Shown here: positions 9,200-17,621 of the stretch, piece after piece
Layout of the letters: each line of letters opens with the position of its first letter
Numbering within the stretch: position 1 is the stretch's first letter
Assembly: GCA_026393095.1 (NCBI GenBank)
Contig: JAPLAV010000043.1
Coordinates: 1 to 36,859, forward strand
Origin: Actinomycetota bacterium
GTDB taxonomy: Bacteria > Actinomycetota > Actinomycetes > S36-B12 > UBA5976
Direction: 5' to 3'
Length of the DNA: 36,859 bases
Made by a program: the position numbers and the translations under genes
Notes under the pieces: generated by a model
The model's input: only the letters and a program-made list of their open reading frames with translations
Database searches by the model: none
What the model was told of the DNA's origin: nothing

Positions 9200-9786
9200 T
9201 GGATAAATTTCTCACCCACACTGGTTCTGCTCTTCCTTTGAGAAGAAGTAACGTCGATACCGATCAAATCATTCCGGCTGAATATTTAAAGCGCATTACC
9301 CGTCATGGTTTTGAAGATGCTCTATTTAAAGCTTGGAGAGAAGATCCAAACTTTGTTTTAAATAAGCCTGAATACAAAGATGCAACCATTTTGGTGGCTG
9401 GTCCTGAATTTGGCACCGGTTCATCTCGCGAACATGCAGTCTGGGCACTGATGGATTATGGCTTCAAAGTGGTTTTGTCATCTCGTTATGCAGATATTTT
9501 CCGCGGAAACTCTGGCAAAGCAGGATTAGTCACAGCCGAAGTTTCCCAAGACGTGATTGAAAAGATTTGGGCTTTGATTGAAAAAGACTCAAACACCCAA
9601 ATCACAGTTGATCTGGATAAAAGACAAGTAAAAGCAGGAGATTTAGTGGCTGATTTCCAAATTGATGACTACGTCAGATGGCGTTTAATGGAAGGTTTGG
9701 ACGACATTGGTCTGACACTTCGCAATGAATCAAAGATTACAGAGTTTGAAAAGTCTCGTCCAAGTTACAAACCTCAAACTGTCTAA
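9199..9786 (+). CDS. leuD: 3-isopropylmalate dehydratase, small subunit
   Basis: Small swivel-domain subunit that completes the LeuCD isomerase. 195 residues, normal for the family. Visible: [18 protein letters not shown] near 14-31, the substrate-binding loop [14 protein letters not shown] near 71-84, and the C-terminal [10 protein letters not shown]. Its ATG overlaps the leuC TAA by one base (TAATG), a termination-reinitiation junction that would keep subunits equimolar. It is followed by a 195-bp AT-rich gap before the HU gene. Confidence 0.97.
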   Translation: MDKFLTHTGSALPLRRSNVDTDQIIPAEYLKRITRHGFEDALFKAWREDPNFVLNKPEYKDATILVAGPEFGTGSSREHAVWALMDYGFKVVLSSRYADIFRGNSGKAGLVTAEVSQDVIEKIWALIEKDSNTQITVDLDKRQVKAGDLVADFQIDDYVRWRLMEGLDDIGLTLRNESKITEFEKSRPSYKPQTV

Positions 9787-9919
9787 GTCCCACCAGTAAC
9801 ATTTTCCTTCGATAAATCTTCGATTTTTCGAATATTGATTAAAATTTTCCTTATAAAATAAGAACTTTTTCGGTGTGTCGTGCAAATTTCCCTTATTTTA
9901 TTGCGTAATTTTAGACCCA

Positions 9920-9940
9920 GCAATAAAAATCTTTTATTGC
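9920..9940 (+). repeat. perfect inverted repeat in HU leader
   Basis: GCAATAAAA and TTTTATTGC flank a 3-nt loop. A second small inverted repeat (CTAAAG-AA-CTTTAG, 9954-9967) follows and borders the AAAGG ribosome-binding region. Both lie in the AT-rich 195-bp leuD-HU gap and could be a weak leuD terminator, a protein-binding site, or mRNA structure limiting HU translation. No function can be assigned. Confidence 0.4.
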
Positions 9941-9981
9941 CAGCCATAAAAAGCTAAAGAACTTTAGAAAGGTTCAAAAAG

Positions 9982-10389
9982 TTGAAGAAGCCAGACTTAG
10001 CAGACTTAGTGCAACAACATTTTGAAGCCAACCGTCGTCAAGCTCTAGATTTCGTAGACATCTTTTTTGACACGATCACCAACGCAGTTGCATCAGGTGA
10101 CAAGGTTTCAATCGCAGGATTTGGTATCTGGGAAAAGAAAAACCGCCCAGCAAGAATGGCACGTAACCCTATGACTGGTGCTCCAGTTAAGGTTCCTGCC
10201 AAAACAGTTGCAAAATTCCGTGCCGCAGCAGATTTCAAAGCAATCGTGCTTGGTGGAAAAAGAGCAGCAAAGAAAGCTAAAAAAGTAACTGCCAAGAAAA
10301 CCAAATCAGTTGCTAAAAAAGCTACCAAAAAAGCAACAAAAGGTAAATCAATCCTTGGTCTAAAGAAAAAAGCAAAAAAGAAGCGCTAA
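9982..10389 (+). CDS. hup: HU-type nucleoid protein with lysine-rich tail
   Basis: DNA-bending, nucleoid-structuring protein. Residues 1-90 are the HU fold: KKPDLADLVQQHFEANRRQALDFVDIFFDTITNAVASG would be the helical part, then GFGIWEKKNRPARMARNPMTGAPVKVPAKTVAKFRAA, the beta-arm with the conserved RNPxTG. Residues 91-135 are a Lys/Ala-rich tail like the histone-H1-like extension of mycobacterial HupB. The start is TTG, preceded by AGAAAGG about 9 nt upstream; no ATG in frame fits. Location after leuCD matches the actinobacterial order. The 5' leader holds two inverted repeats. Confidence 0.92.
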   Translation: MKKPDLADLVQQHFEANRRQALDFVDIFFDTITNAVASGDKVSIAGFGIWEKKNRPARMARNPMTGAPVKVPAKTVAKFRAAADFKAIVLGGKRAAKKAKKVTAKKTKSVAKKATKKATKGKSILGLKKKAKKKR

Positions 10390-10407
10390 ATCGCTGATTT
10401 TTAAGTT

Positions 10408-10440
10408 GATGCCCGGTCGCAGATTCTGCTACCGGGCATC
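10408..10440 (+). terminator. strong hairpin after HU gene
   Basis: GATGCCCGGT pairs perfectly with ACCGGGCATC (10 bp); the loop holds an extra GCAG-ATT-CTGC stem. There is no T-run after it, so it is either an actinobacterial-style terminator without a U-tract or a 3'-end stabiliser. It ends 20 bp before plsC. Confidence 0.6.
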
Positions 10441-10460
10441 ATGCTGATTGGATACAGGTT

Positions 10461-11183
10461 ATGGCCCGCGTCTCTCGTAAGTCTCGTTTGGGATTTGTTT
10501 ATCGTTTAATCGTAGTTATTCTTCGTCCACTATTAGTTTTAATTACTAAACGTGATTATCGCGGAGTTCAAAATTTAAACTTTGATGGCGGAATTATTGC
10601 TGCCATGAATCACAACTCTTGGTTTGACCCTTTTGTAGTTGCACAATTTATGTGGGATAACGATCGTCCACCAAAATTCTTAGCAAAATCTGCCATTTTT
10701 AAAGTTCCAGTAATTGGTCAATTAATTTATTTAGCAGGACAAATTCCTGTTTATAGAGATTCTCGTCATGCAAAAATTGCAGTGCGCGGAGCAATAAGTG
10801 GAGTAGAAAGAGGTGAAGCAATTGTGTTAAGTCCCGAAGGAACATTAACCAGAGATCCAAATCTTTGGCCTATGGATGGAAAAACTGGAGCAGCACGAAT
10901 TGCTCTTGCCACCAAAGCACCAGTTATTCCAGTTGCTCATTGGGGAGCACAATTAGTGCTTGCTCCTTATTCCAAGAAGTTAAAACTTTTTCCTCGAAAA
11001 ACCATGATTGTGCAAGCAGGAAAACCGGTTGATTTGAGTGATCTTTACGGTCAAGAGATCACAGGGGAAGTATTAAAGGATGCAACGTCTAGAATTATGG
11101 ATGCAATCACAAATGAATTAGCTCAGATTAGAAACGAAACCCCACCGGCACAAAGAATGCCTTGGACAAAGGAAAGACCATAA
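10461..11183 (+). CDS. plsC: 1-acyl-sn-glycerol-3-phosphate acyltransferase family
   Basis: Membrane-associated acyltransferase placing the second acyl chain on lysophosphatidic acid to give phosphatidic acid. 240 residues. The catalytic NHNSWFDP (NHxxxxD, near 48-55) and the phosphate-binding PEGTLTRDP (near 126-134) are both present; the hydrophobic N-terminal stretch RLIVVILRPLLVLI would anchor it. The 3' end overlaps gpsA by 22 bp if gpsA starts at its TTG, linking acyl transfer with glycerol-3-phosphate supply. The acyl acceptor cannot be proved from sequence. Confidence 0.9.
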   Translation: MARVSRKSRLGFVYRLIVVILRPLLVLITKRDYRGVQNLNFDGGIIAAMNHNSWFDPFVVAQFMWDNDRPPKFLAKSAIFKVPVIGQLIYLAGQIPVYRDSRHAKIAVRGAISGVERGEAIVLSPEGTLTRDPNLWPMDGKTGAARIALATKAPVIPVAHWGAQLVLAPYSKKLKLFPRKTMIVQAGKPVDLSDLYGQEITGEVLKDATSRIMDAITNELAQIRNETPPAQRMPWTKERP

Positions 11184-12181
11184 AAACTGTTGCGGTAATG
11201 GGTGGTGGCGCTTGGGCCACTGCTTGTGGTCAAGTTTTAGCTGATGCTGGACATAATGTTGTGTTGTGGGCCAGAAGTGAAGCAGTTGTTAATGACATAA
11301 ATAAAAATAACAAGAATTCTAAGTTTCATCCTGGAGTAAAACTCTCTTCTCGAATTTCAGCAACAACTTCTGCTCAAGTTGCCCTTGATAAAAAAGAATT
11401 AGTTTTCTTTGCCGTTCCTGCCCAATCCTTAAGAGAAAACCTCGAAGCTTGGCAAGACTTTGTTTCCCCAACAGCAGTTTTTGTTTCGTTGATAAAAGGT
11501 ATTGAGAACTCATCAAAAATGAGAATCTCTGAAGTTATTATTGATGTTTTGAAATGTTCTGAAAATCGAGTAGCAGTAGTTAGTGGTCCTAACTTGGCTG
11601 GAGAAATTATTCATCGCCAACCAACAGCAACCACAATTGCTTGTGCTGACGAAGATGTGGCAGCAGATGTGGCAAATGCTTTAGCAACAAATTACTTCAG
11701 AGCTTTTTGGACTACAGATGTAATTGGCACCGAATTAGCAGGAGCAGTAAAAAACATTGTCGCTATTGCAAATGGAATTGCAGTTGGTTTAGGACTTGGG
11801 GAAAATACTCAGTCTGCATTAATTACTAGAGGCTTAGCTGAAATGACCAGATTAGGTGTAGCACTTGGGGCCAAGACTGAAACCTTTTTAGGTTTAGCAG
11901 GAATTGGTGATTTGATTGCTACTTCGCAATCTCCGTTGTCAAGAAATAGAACTTTTGGGGAAGCTCTTGGTCAAGGAAAAACTATTGAAGAAGCACAATT
12001 AAAAGCACACGGAACTGTAGAAGGTGCAATGAGTTTGGCACCACTTTTAGCAATTGCTGCAAAATATGATTTAGATATGCCAATTGCTGCTCAAGTATTA
12101 AGAGTAATTCGCGATGGGGATGATGCTCACGATGTAATGGCAGCACTCCTTGATCAACCAATCACAGCAGAGAACGAATAG
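11162..12181 (+). CDS. gpsA: glycerol-3-phosphate dehydrogenase [NAD(P)+]
   Basis: Reduces dihydroxyacetone phosphate to glycerol-3-phosphate, the phospholipid backbone. 339 residues. Dinucleotide-binding loop VAVMGGGAWATACGQVLADAGH near 11-32, FFAVPAQSLRENL, SGPNLAGEI, the catalytic-lysine segment AGAVKNIVAIANGIAVGLGLGENTQSALITRGLAEM, and GIGDLIATS are all visible. The usual GxGxWG is GGGAWAT. The TTG at 11162 is chosen because the next in-frame ATG (11198) would cut into the nucleotide-binding strand. It overlaps plsC by 22 bp. Confidence 0.94.
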   Translation: MDKGKTIKTVAVMGGGAWATACGQVLADAGHNVVLWARSEAVVNDINKNNKNSKFHPGVKLSSRISATTSAQVALDKKELVFFAVPAQSLRENLEAWQDFVSPTAVFVSLIKGIENSSKMRISEVIIDVLKCSENRVAVVSGPNLAGEIIHRQPTATTIACADEDVAADVANALATNYFRAFWTTDVIGTELAGAVKNIVAIANGIAVGLGLGENTQSALITRGLAEMTRLGVALGAKTETFLGLAGIGDLIATSQSPLSRNRTFGEALGQGKTIEEAQLKAHGTVEGAMSLAPLLAIAAKYDLDMPIAAQVLRVIRDGDDAHDVMAALLDQPITAENE

Positions 12182-12191
12182 AATTGCGGCT

Positions 12192-13271
12192 GTGGAAAAA
12201 ATAAGAGTCGGTGTTTTATTCGGAGGTCGATCCTCTGAACATTCAATTTCTTGCATTTCAGCAAATTCCATCATTAATGTGCTTGATCGAAATAAGTATG
12301 AAGTAGTACCAATTGGAATTACTAAAGATAATTCATGGGTAGTTTTTGAAGATAAGAATCCGTTTTTAACTTTGGCTAAGGGTGATCTTCCTCAAGTAAC
12401 AAAAGATGGAATCCAATCCAATAAGCCCGTTTCTTTTTCAAAATTTCCACCAAATGATTTGATTTCATTAGATGTAATTTTCCCCGTTCTGCATGGTCCA
12501 TATGGTGAAGATGGAACAATTCAAGGACTAATTGATTTGCACGCCATTGCTTTTGTTGGATCAGGAGTTTTGGGTTCAGCAATTGGGATGGACAAAACCA
12601 CCTCAAAAACATTACTTAAAACTGCTGGTTTTCCAGTAGGTGATTTTGTCACCATCCTTGATTCACAATGGAAAAACGACAAACAAAATATTCTAAAGAA
12701 AATATCAGAATTAGGTTTACCAGTATTTGTAAAACCAGCCAGAGCTGGAAGTTCCTTGGGTATTCAAAAGATTAAAGATGCTTCCAAAATAGAAGCAGCT
12801 ATTGAAGAAGCCCGTGTGCACGATAAGAGAATTATTGTGGAAGCAAGTATTGAAAATGCTCGTGAAATTGAATGTGCAGTTATTACTGGTGAAGATAAAA
12901 AGGCAGCCAGATCATCTCTGCCAGCTGAAATCATTGTTAAAAAAGGTCATGAATTTTATGATTTTGAAGCAAAGTACATGGATGATTCAGCAGATCTAAT
13001 TGTGCCTGCCAAACTTGATAAAAAAATCCAAGCCGATCTCCAACTTCTGGCGGCACGCGTATTTGATTACTTTAATTGTGAAGGTTTAGCTCGAGTTGAT
13101 TTCTTCTTAACAAAAGATGACGAAATAATTGTTAATGAAATCAACACCATGCCTGGCTTTACTTCAATTTCTATGTTTCCTCGTATGTGGGAAGCAAGTG
13201 GTGTGAAATATGACGAATTAGTTGATTACTTGATTCAAGAGGCTTTGAACAGACCAATTGGCCTGCACTAA
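12192..13271 (+). CDS. ddl: D-alanine--D-alanine ligase
   Basis: ATP-grasp enzyme joining two D-Ala for peptidoglycan precursors. From the GTG at 12192 the protein is 359 residues and begins just before the family's RVGVLFGGRSSEHSIS. An in-frame TTG at 12150 would add 14 residues and overlap gpsA by 32 bp; neither start has a good Shine-Dalgarno, so this choice rests on family length. Visible: HGPYGEDGTIQG, the ATP-grasp lysine in FVKPARAGSSLG, and the metal-binding end NEINTMPGFTSISMFP. The stop codon abuts the stop of the convergent AsnC-type gene with no spacer. Confidence 0.94.
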   Translation: MEKIRVGVLFGGRSSEHSISCISANSIINVLDRNKYEVVPIGITKDNSWVVFEDKNPFLTLAKGDLPQVTKDGIQSNKPVSFSKFPPNDLISLDVIFPVLHGPYGEDGTIQGLIDLHAIAFVGSGVLGSAIGMDKTTSKTLLKTAGFPVGDFVTILDSQWKNDKQNILKKISELGLPVFVKPARAGSSLGIQKIKDASKIEAAIEEARVHDKRIIVEASIENAREIECAVITGEDKKAARSSLPAEIIVKKGHEFYDFEAKYMDDSADLIVPAKLDKKIQADLQLLAARVFDYFNCEGLARVDFFLTKDDEIIVNEINTMPGFTSISMFPRMWEASGVKYDELVDYLIQEALNRPIGLH

Positions 13272-13508
13272 TTACAAGTTAACTATTGGGCAAGTAAGAG
13301 TTCTAGTAATTCCCTTAACAGTTTGAACTTTTGCTAAAACCACTTTGGCTAAATCATCAATTGATTTGGCTTCTGCTCTAACAATCACGTCATAAGGTCC
13401 AGTAACGTGTTCTGAGTTCATCACGCCCGCGATTGCTTTAATGGCTAAAGCAACCTCATCTGACTTACCGACTTCGGTTTGTACCAAGATGTAGGCCTGA
13501 ACACTCAT
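13272..13508 (-). CDS. stand-alone Lrp/AsnC ligand-binding (RAM) domain protein
   Basis: 78 residues covering only the alpha-beta effector-binding domain of Lrp/AsnC regulators: AYILVQTEVGKSDEVALAI, then the turn VMNSEHVTGPYDVIVRAEA, and the C-terminal KVQTVKGITRTLTCPIV. There is no helix-turn-helix. Such stand-alone domains are common in actinobacteria near ddl/thiL and are thought to bind small ligands or to pair with full-length Lrp proteins; no specific role is known here. A possible -10 (TATGCT, minus strand, 13538-13543) lies in the 77-bp gap shared with thiL. Its stop directly abuts that of ddl. Confidence 0.85.
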   Translation of the reverse strand: MSVQAYILVQTEVGKSDEVALAIKAIAGVMNSEHVTGPYDVIVRAEAKSIDDLAKVVLAKVQTVKGITRTLTCPIVNL

Positions 13509-13585
13509 TATTTTTCAACTTTCTTTTTCTGATAGTGAGCATAAACTTACATTTAAGTTGGATAATTGCAGAGGGGGAGATCAAG

Positions 13586-14548
13586 ATGAGTGAGCAAACA
13601 ATCGCCGACTTGGGTGAATTTGGCTTTGTTGAATTATTGAAATCTCGTCTAGCTCCTGCTTCTCAAGTAATCCTTGGTTTAGGTGATGACGCTGCCATTG
13701 TGCAATTAGATTCTGCTCGCGTTGTGGCATCAACTGACATGTTGGTTGAAGGTCAACATTTCAAAAGAGATTGGTCAAGTGCCCGAGATATTGGGCATCG
13801 AGCTGCTGCTGCAAATTTAGCCGACATTGTGGCAACAGGTGCCACACCAACTGCATTACTTATTGGTTTAGCAATTCCTGGAACAACTAAAGTTGATTGG
13901 TTAATTGACCTTGTTGATGGAATTTGTGAAGAAGCAGCATTAGTAAACGCTGCTGTTGTTGGTGGAGACACCACTAAATCCGACAGCTTAACTATTTCTA
14001 TTACTGCACTTGGAAATATAAATGATGCTGGTTTATCTCAAGCTCCATTAAAAAGAAGTGGTGCCGAACCTGGAAACTTAGTAATAATGGCAGGAAGATT
14101 GGGTTGGGCCGAAGCTGGATTAAGTGCATTGCGCAGAGGTTTTAAATCACCAAAAATAGTTTGCGATGCCCATAGAAGACCAAAAGTTCCTTACTTTGCT
14201 GGAACTATTGCCAAAGACTTTGTTTCTTCCATGATTGATGTTTCAGATGGCTTATTGCAAGATTTAGGCCACATTGCCACAGCATCAGAAGTTCACATTG
14301 ATATTAAAACCACAGCCTTAATTCCGGAACAAGAAATATTAGAGGTAGCAGCAGCTTTAAATGTTGATCCCATGATTTGGGTAATGACCGGGGGAGATGA
14401 TCATGCTTTTGTAGCAACACTTCCTAGATCTAGACAAGTGCCTGATGGATTCAAAGTAATTGGTGAAGTGTTTGAAGGAAAAGCTCAAGTAACAATTGAT
14501 GGAAAACATTTTCTAGGCCCCAAAGGCCACGATCACTTTAAGATTTAG
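13586..14548 (+). CDS. thiL: thiamine-monophosphate kinase
   Basis: Phosphorylates thiamine monophosphate to the active cofactor thiamine diphosphate. From ATG 13586 the protein is 320 residues; a strong AGGGGGAG sits about 5 nt upstream, which decides against the longer GTG frame at 13535. Family motifs: LGDDAAIV near 34, STDMLVEGQHFKRDW near 52, ANLADIVATGA, VVGGDTTKSD, and MIDVSDGLLQDLGHIA near 216. The stop TAG is followed with no spacer by the reverse-strand stop of rpmB. Confidence 0.94.
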   Translation: MSEQTIADLGEFGFVELLKSRLAPASQVILGLGDDAAIVQLDSARVVASTDMLVEGQHFKRDWSSARDIGHRAAAANLADIVATGATPTALLIGLAIPGTTKVDWLIDLVDGICEEAALVNAAVVGGDTTKSDSLTISITALGNINDAGLSQAPLKRSGAEPGNLVIMAGRLGWAEAGLSALRRGFKSPKIVCDAHRRPKVPYFAGTIAKDFVSSMIDVSDGLLQDLGHIATASEVHIDIKTTALIPEQEILEVAAALNVDPMIWVMTGGDDHAFVATLPRSRQVPDGFKVIGEVFEGKAQVTIDGKHFLGPKGHDHFKI

Positions 14549-14734
14549 TTAGCGAGTTACTTTGCCTGCGCGTAGGCAGGAAGTGCAAACATTAACGTGC
14601 TTTGGTGTTCCTTTAATGATTGCTTTAACTCTTTGAATATTTGGATTGAAACGTCTTTTAGTTTTAACGTTGGAATGTGAAACTTGGTGACCAAATCCTG
14701 GTCCTTTGCCACAAACATCGCACTTGGCGGCCAT
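14549..14734 (-). CDS. rpmB: ribosomal protein bL28
   Basis: 61-residue component of the 50S subunit. [20 protein letters not shown] at the N-terminus and [13 protein letters not shown] at the end give the two CxxC pairs of the zinc-binding (C+) form. The ATG at 14734 is preferred to a GTG four codons upstream because bL28 starts with MAAxC; GGGAG lies 11 nt upstream. It is convergent with thiL, stop against stop. The gap to recG on the other side holds divergent promoters; a minus-strand TAGGCT at 14785-14790 is a possible -10. Confidence 0.95.
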   Translation of the reverse strand: MAAKCDVCGKGPGFGHQVSHSNVKTKRRFNPNIQRVKAIIKGTPKHVNVCTSCLRAGKVTR

Positions 14735-14830
14735 CTCTAATTTCACTCCCGATTATTTAATTGCACTTTTTAGCAACTTGTATGAGCCTACCCAAGGCAT
14801 TGAATGCGCCTTGAAAGCACCCACTAAGCC

Positions 14831-14836
14831 TAGGCT
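14831..14836 (+). promoter_or_regulatory. putative -10 element for recG (TAGGCT)
   Basis: TAGGCT fits TANNNT and ends 10 nt before the recG ATG. recG lacks a Shine-Dalgarno sequence, in keeping with a nearly leaderless mRNA. The -35 region is unclear. Confidence 0.4.
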
Positions 14837-14846
14837 GGAACCAACG

Positions 14847-17051
14847 ATGGTTCACCTAAATTCCTCGCTGATTGATGTCTTAGGCGGTCGGTCAGCAAAA
14901 CTTTTATCCACTGCTTTTGGATATGAAACAGTGGAAGATTTGGTGCGCCACTATCCAAGGCGTTATGCCAAACGTGGTGAATTAACAGATCTTAAATCTT
15001 TAAGAATTGGTGAGCACGCAACAGTTCTAGCTGAAGTTGCTTCAGCAAAAGAAGCACCTATGAAAGGCAGACGTACCACGCGTCTAGAAGTAGTAGTAAC
15101 AGATGGAAAGAAAACAATTGATTTAGCTTTCTTTGCCATGGCAAGCATGCACAAGAAAAGATTGATCCCAGGTATTCAAGGTTTATTTGCAGGAAAAGTT
15201 CAGGAATACAGAGGCAGAAAACAATTAATTCATCCTGAATATATTTTGACTGCTCAACAAGGTGAAGAAACAGATCCAGATGTAATCGAAATGTTTGCCA
15301 AAGCGTTAATCCCGGTATATCCAGCAACAGGATCTGTTCCTAGTTGGAGAACTGCCAAAGCAATCAAGTTTGTGATGAGTCAATTAGAAATCCAAGAAGA
15401 CGATGATGTTGTTCCTCAAGTCATGCAAGAAGAATTAGGACTGATTTCTTTTAAGCAAGCCATCACCTGGATTCATGAACCCGAAACTTTTGAACAAGTA
15501 GCAATGGCCTTAAATCGATTGAAATTTGATGAAGCATTTGTTTTGCAAACTGTTTTATTACAAAGAAGAGCTAAAGAATCACAACTTCCTGCAACTGCTC
15601 GAAAGCAAGTAACAGATGGTTTAGTCACAGAATTTGATAAGAATCTACCTTTTGAATTAACCAATGGACAAAAAGAAATTGGCGAAGCTTTATTTGCAGA
15701 AATTGGTCAAACTCACCCCATGCACCGTTTACTTCAAGGAGATGTGGGAAGTGGAAAAACAATCGTGGCACTTCGTGCGATGCTCGCAGCAGTTGATGCA
15801 GGCGGACAGGCAGCATTACTTGCCCCAACAGAAGTTTTAGCGGGACAACATTTAAGAACAATAAAGAAATTAATGGGTGCACTTGCTACTAAAGGAGAAC
15901 TTGGGGGAAGTGAGATTGGCACAAAAGTTGAGTTATTAACTGGATCAGTAACTGGTGCCAACAGATCAAATGTATTAGCAAACATTGCAAATGGTGATGC
16001 AGGAATTGTGGTGGGAACACATGCCATTATTCAAGAAGGTGTGAAGTTTAAAGATTTAGCTTTAGTTGTAGTTGATGAACAACATCGATTTGGTGTTGAA
16101 CAACGTGCAGCTTTAGCTGCTAAATCTCCTGGAGATAAAAGACCGCATGTTTTAGTAATGACAGCAACTCCAATTCCAAGAACTGTGGCTATGACTGTCT
16201 TTGGTGATTTAGACATTTGTTCGCTAAAAGAATTACCGCAAGGAAGAAGCCCAATTACAACTCATGTTGTTTTATCTGTAGAAAAACCAGGACACTTAGA
16301 AAGAGGATGGCAAAGAGCTGTTGAAGAAGTTAAAAATGGTCACCAGGTTTATATAGTTGCACCTCGCATTGGTGGAGCAGCTGCAGAAGATGACACAGAT
16401 TTAGAAACAGAAGATGAGAAACGTCCACCACTTGCTGTGTTAGAAGTTGCACCAATGCTTTCTGGTGGGCCACTAAAAGATGTCAGAGTTGGCGTTTTGC
16501 ATGGACGAATGTCAAGTGAAGAAAAAGATGACATCATGCGCCGATTTAATGCAGGACCAAGTGCTAAAGATGGCATTGATGTTTTAGTTTCAACAACTGT
16601 TATTGAAGTTGGTGTTGACGTACCAAATGCCACGATGATGATCATTCTTGATGCTGATCGATTTGGGGTTAGCCAATTGCATCAGTTACGTGGTCGAATT
16701 GGTCGAGGCAAAGATCCTGGAATTTGTTTATTTGTTACAGAATCTCCTGAAGATTCTCCTGCAAGGGAAAGACTTGCAGCAGTGGCATCAACCACTGATG
16801 GTTTTGAATTAGCTCAACTTGATTTAGAAATTCGAAGAGAAGGAAATGTTCTAGGTTCAAGACAATCTGGTAGAAAATCTTCTTTGAAATTACTACAAGT
16901 TGTAAAAGATGTGGAATTAGTAGAATTAGCCAGAGATGCTTGTAAGAAACTAGTTGAACAAGATTTCACACTTGCGCAAGTGCCAGCTTTACAAAAAGCG
17001 GTATTAGAAATTGAAAAAGAAACAGAAACAGAATTCTTGGAGAAAAACTAA
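14847..17051 (+). CDS. recG: ATP-dependent DNA helicase RecG
   Basis: Branch-migration helicase that remodels stalled forks and recombination junctions. From ATG 14847 the protein is 734 residues; upstream in-frame codons run back into rpmB and do not resemble the family. The N-terminal wedge OB-domain spans about 1-210 (VRHYPRRYAKRGELTDL near 34). The helicase core has Walker A QGDVGSGKTIVALRA near 296-310, DEQH box VVDEQHRFGVEQR near 408, TATPIPRT, and motif VI QLRGRIGRGKDPG. The rsmD ATG follows its TAA with no spacer, so recG leads an operon running to coaD and probably beyond. Confidence 0.96.
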   Translation: MVHLNSSLIDVLGGRSAKLLSTAFGYETVEDLVRHYPRRYAKRGELTDLKSLRIGEHATVLAEVASAKEAPMKGRRTTRLEVVVTDGKKTIDLAFFAMASMHKKRLIPGIQGLFAGKVQEYRGRKQLIHPEYILTAQQGEETDPDVIEMFAKALIPVYPATGSVPSWRTAKAIKFVMSQLEIQEDDDVVPQVMQEELGLISFKQAITWIHEPETFEQVAMALNRLKFDEAFVLQTVLLQRRAKESQLPATARKQVTDGLVTEFDKNLPFELTNGQKEIGEALFAEIGQTHPMHRLLQGDVGSGKTIVALRAMLAAVDAGGQAALLAPTEVLAGQHLRTIKKLMGALATKGELGGSEIGTKVELLTGSVTGANRSNVLANIANGDAGIVVGTHAIIQEGVKFKDLALVVVDEQHRFGVEQRAALAAKSPGDKRPHVLVMTATPIPRTVAMTVFGDLDICSLKELPQGRSPITTHVVLSVEKPGHLERGWQRAVEEVKNGHQVYIVAPRIGGAAAEDDTDLETEDEKRPPLAVLEVAPMLSGGPLKDVRVGVLHGRMSSEEKDDIMRRFNAGPSAKDGIDVLVSTTVIEVGVDVPNATMMIILDADRFGVSQLHQLRGRIGRGKDPGICLFVTESPEDSPARERLAAVASTTDGFELAQLDLEIRREGNVLGSRQSGRKSSLKLLQVVKDVELVELARDACKKLVEQDFTLAQVPALQKAVLEIEKETETEFLEKN

Positions 17052-17621
17052 ATGACCAGAATCATTGCTGGAGAACTTAGAGGAAGAGCTCTAAAAGTTC
17101 CAGATGCAGGAACAAGACCAACTGCGGAAAGAGTTCGTGAAGCTGTTTTTTCAAGTCTTACTTCTCTTGATGTAATTGCTGAAGTAAGTGTGCTTGATCT
17201 TTTTGCCGGAAGTGGCGCTCTTGGAATTGAATCAATTTCTAGAGGCGCAAATCATTGTGTATTTGTAGAAGACAATAAAAATGCAGTTGCAGTGATTAAC
17301 AAAAATATTGAAGACTTAAAAGTAAATGCTCACGTTGTTGATGCCAAAGTTGAAACACTCTTTTCGGCAAAACCTGCAGAAAAACTAAAAATGCCTGCGC
17401 AATTGATTTTTCTAGATCCGCCTTATGAAATGCCACTGGCACAAATCTCAAAAGTCATAACTTCTGGTCTAGCTAATTCTTGGTTTTCTGATGACGCCAT
17501 CCTGGTTGTGGAAACTTCGAAGAGATCTGGTGACTTTGTTTGGCCTGATGGCTTCGAAAGCATTAGAGATAAGAGTTATGGCGATACGTGTGTTTGGTAC
17601 GGTCAAGTATGCAAAAAGTAG
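17052..17621 (+). CDS. rsmD: 16S rRNA (guanine966-N2)-methyltransferase RsmD
   Basis: AdoMet-dependent methyltransferase modifying G966 of 16S rRNA. 189 residues. RIIAGELRGRALKVP at the N-terminus, then TRPTAERVREAVFSSL, the AdoMet loop LDLFAGSGALGIESISRGA (about 47-65), and the catalytic FLDPPYEMP near 120-128 (a DPPY form of NPPY). It starts on the base after the recG stop and overlaps coaD by 13 bp. The rsmD-coaD pair is widely conserved. Confidence 0.94.
   Translation: MTRIIAGELRGRALKVPDAGTRPTAERVREAVFSSLTSLDVIAEVSVLDLFAGSGALGIESISRGANHCVFVEDNKNAVAVINKNIEDLKVNAHVVDAKVETLFSAKPAEKLKMPAQLIFLDPPYEMPLAQISKVITSGLANSWFSDDAILVVETSKRSGDFVWPDGFESIRDKSYGDTCVWYGQVCKK

Noticed and set aside
13535..13585. 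Upstream GTG extension of thiL
   Set aside because: A strong AGGGGGAG is correctly placed for the ATG at 13586, and the extra residues do not match the family N-terminus.
14706..14846. N-terminal extension of recG running back into rpmB
   Set aside because: It would overlap rpmB on the opposite strand, has no RBS, and does not look like RecG; the ATG at 14847 has a -10 element close by.
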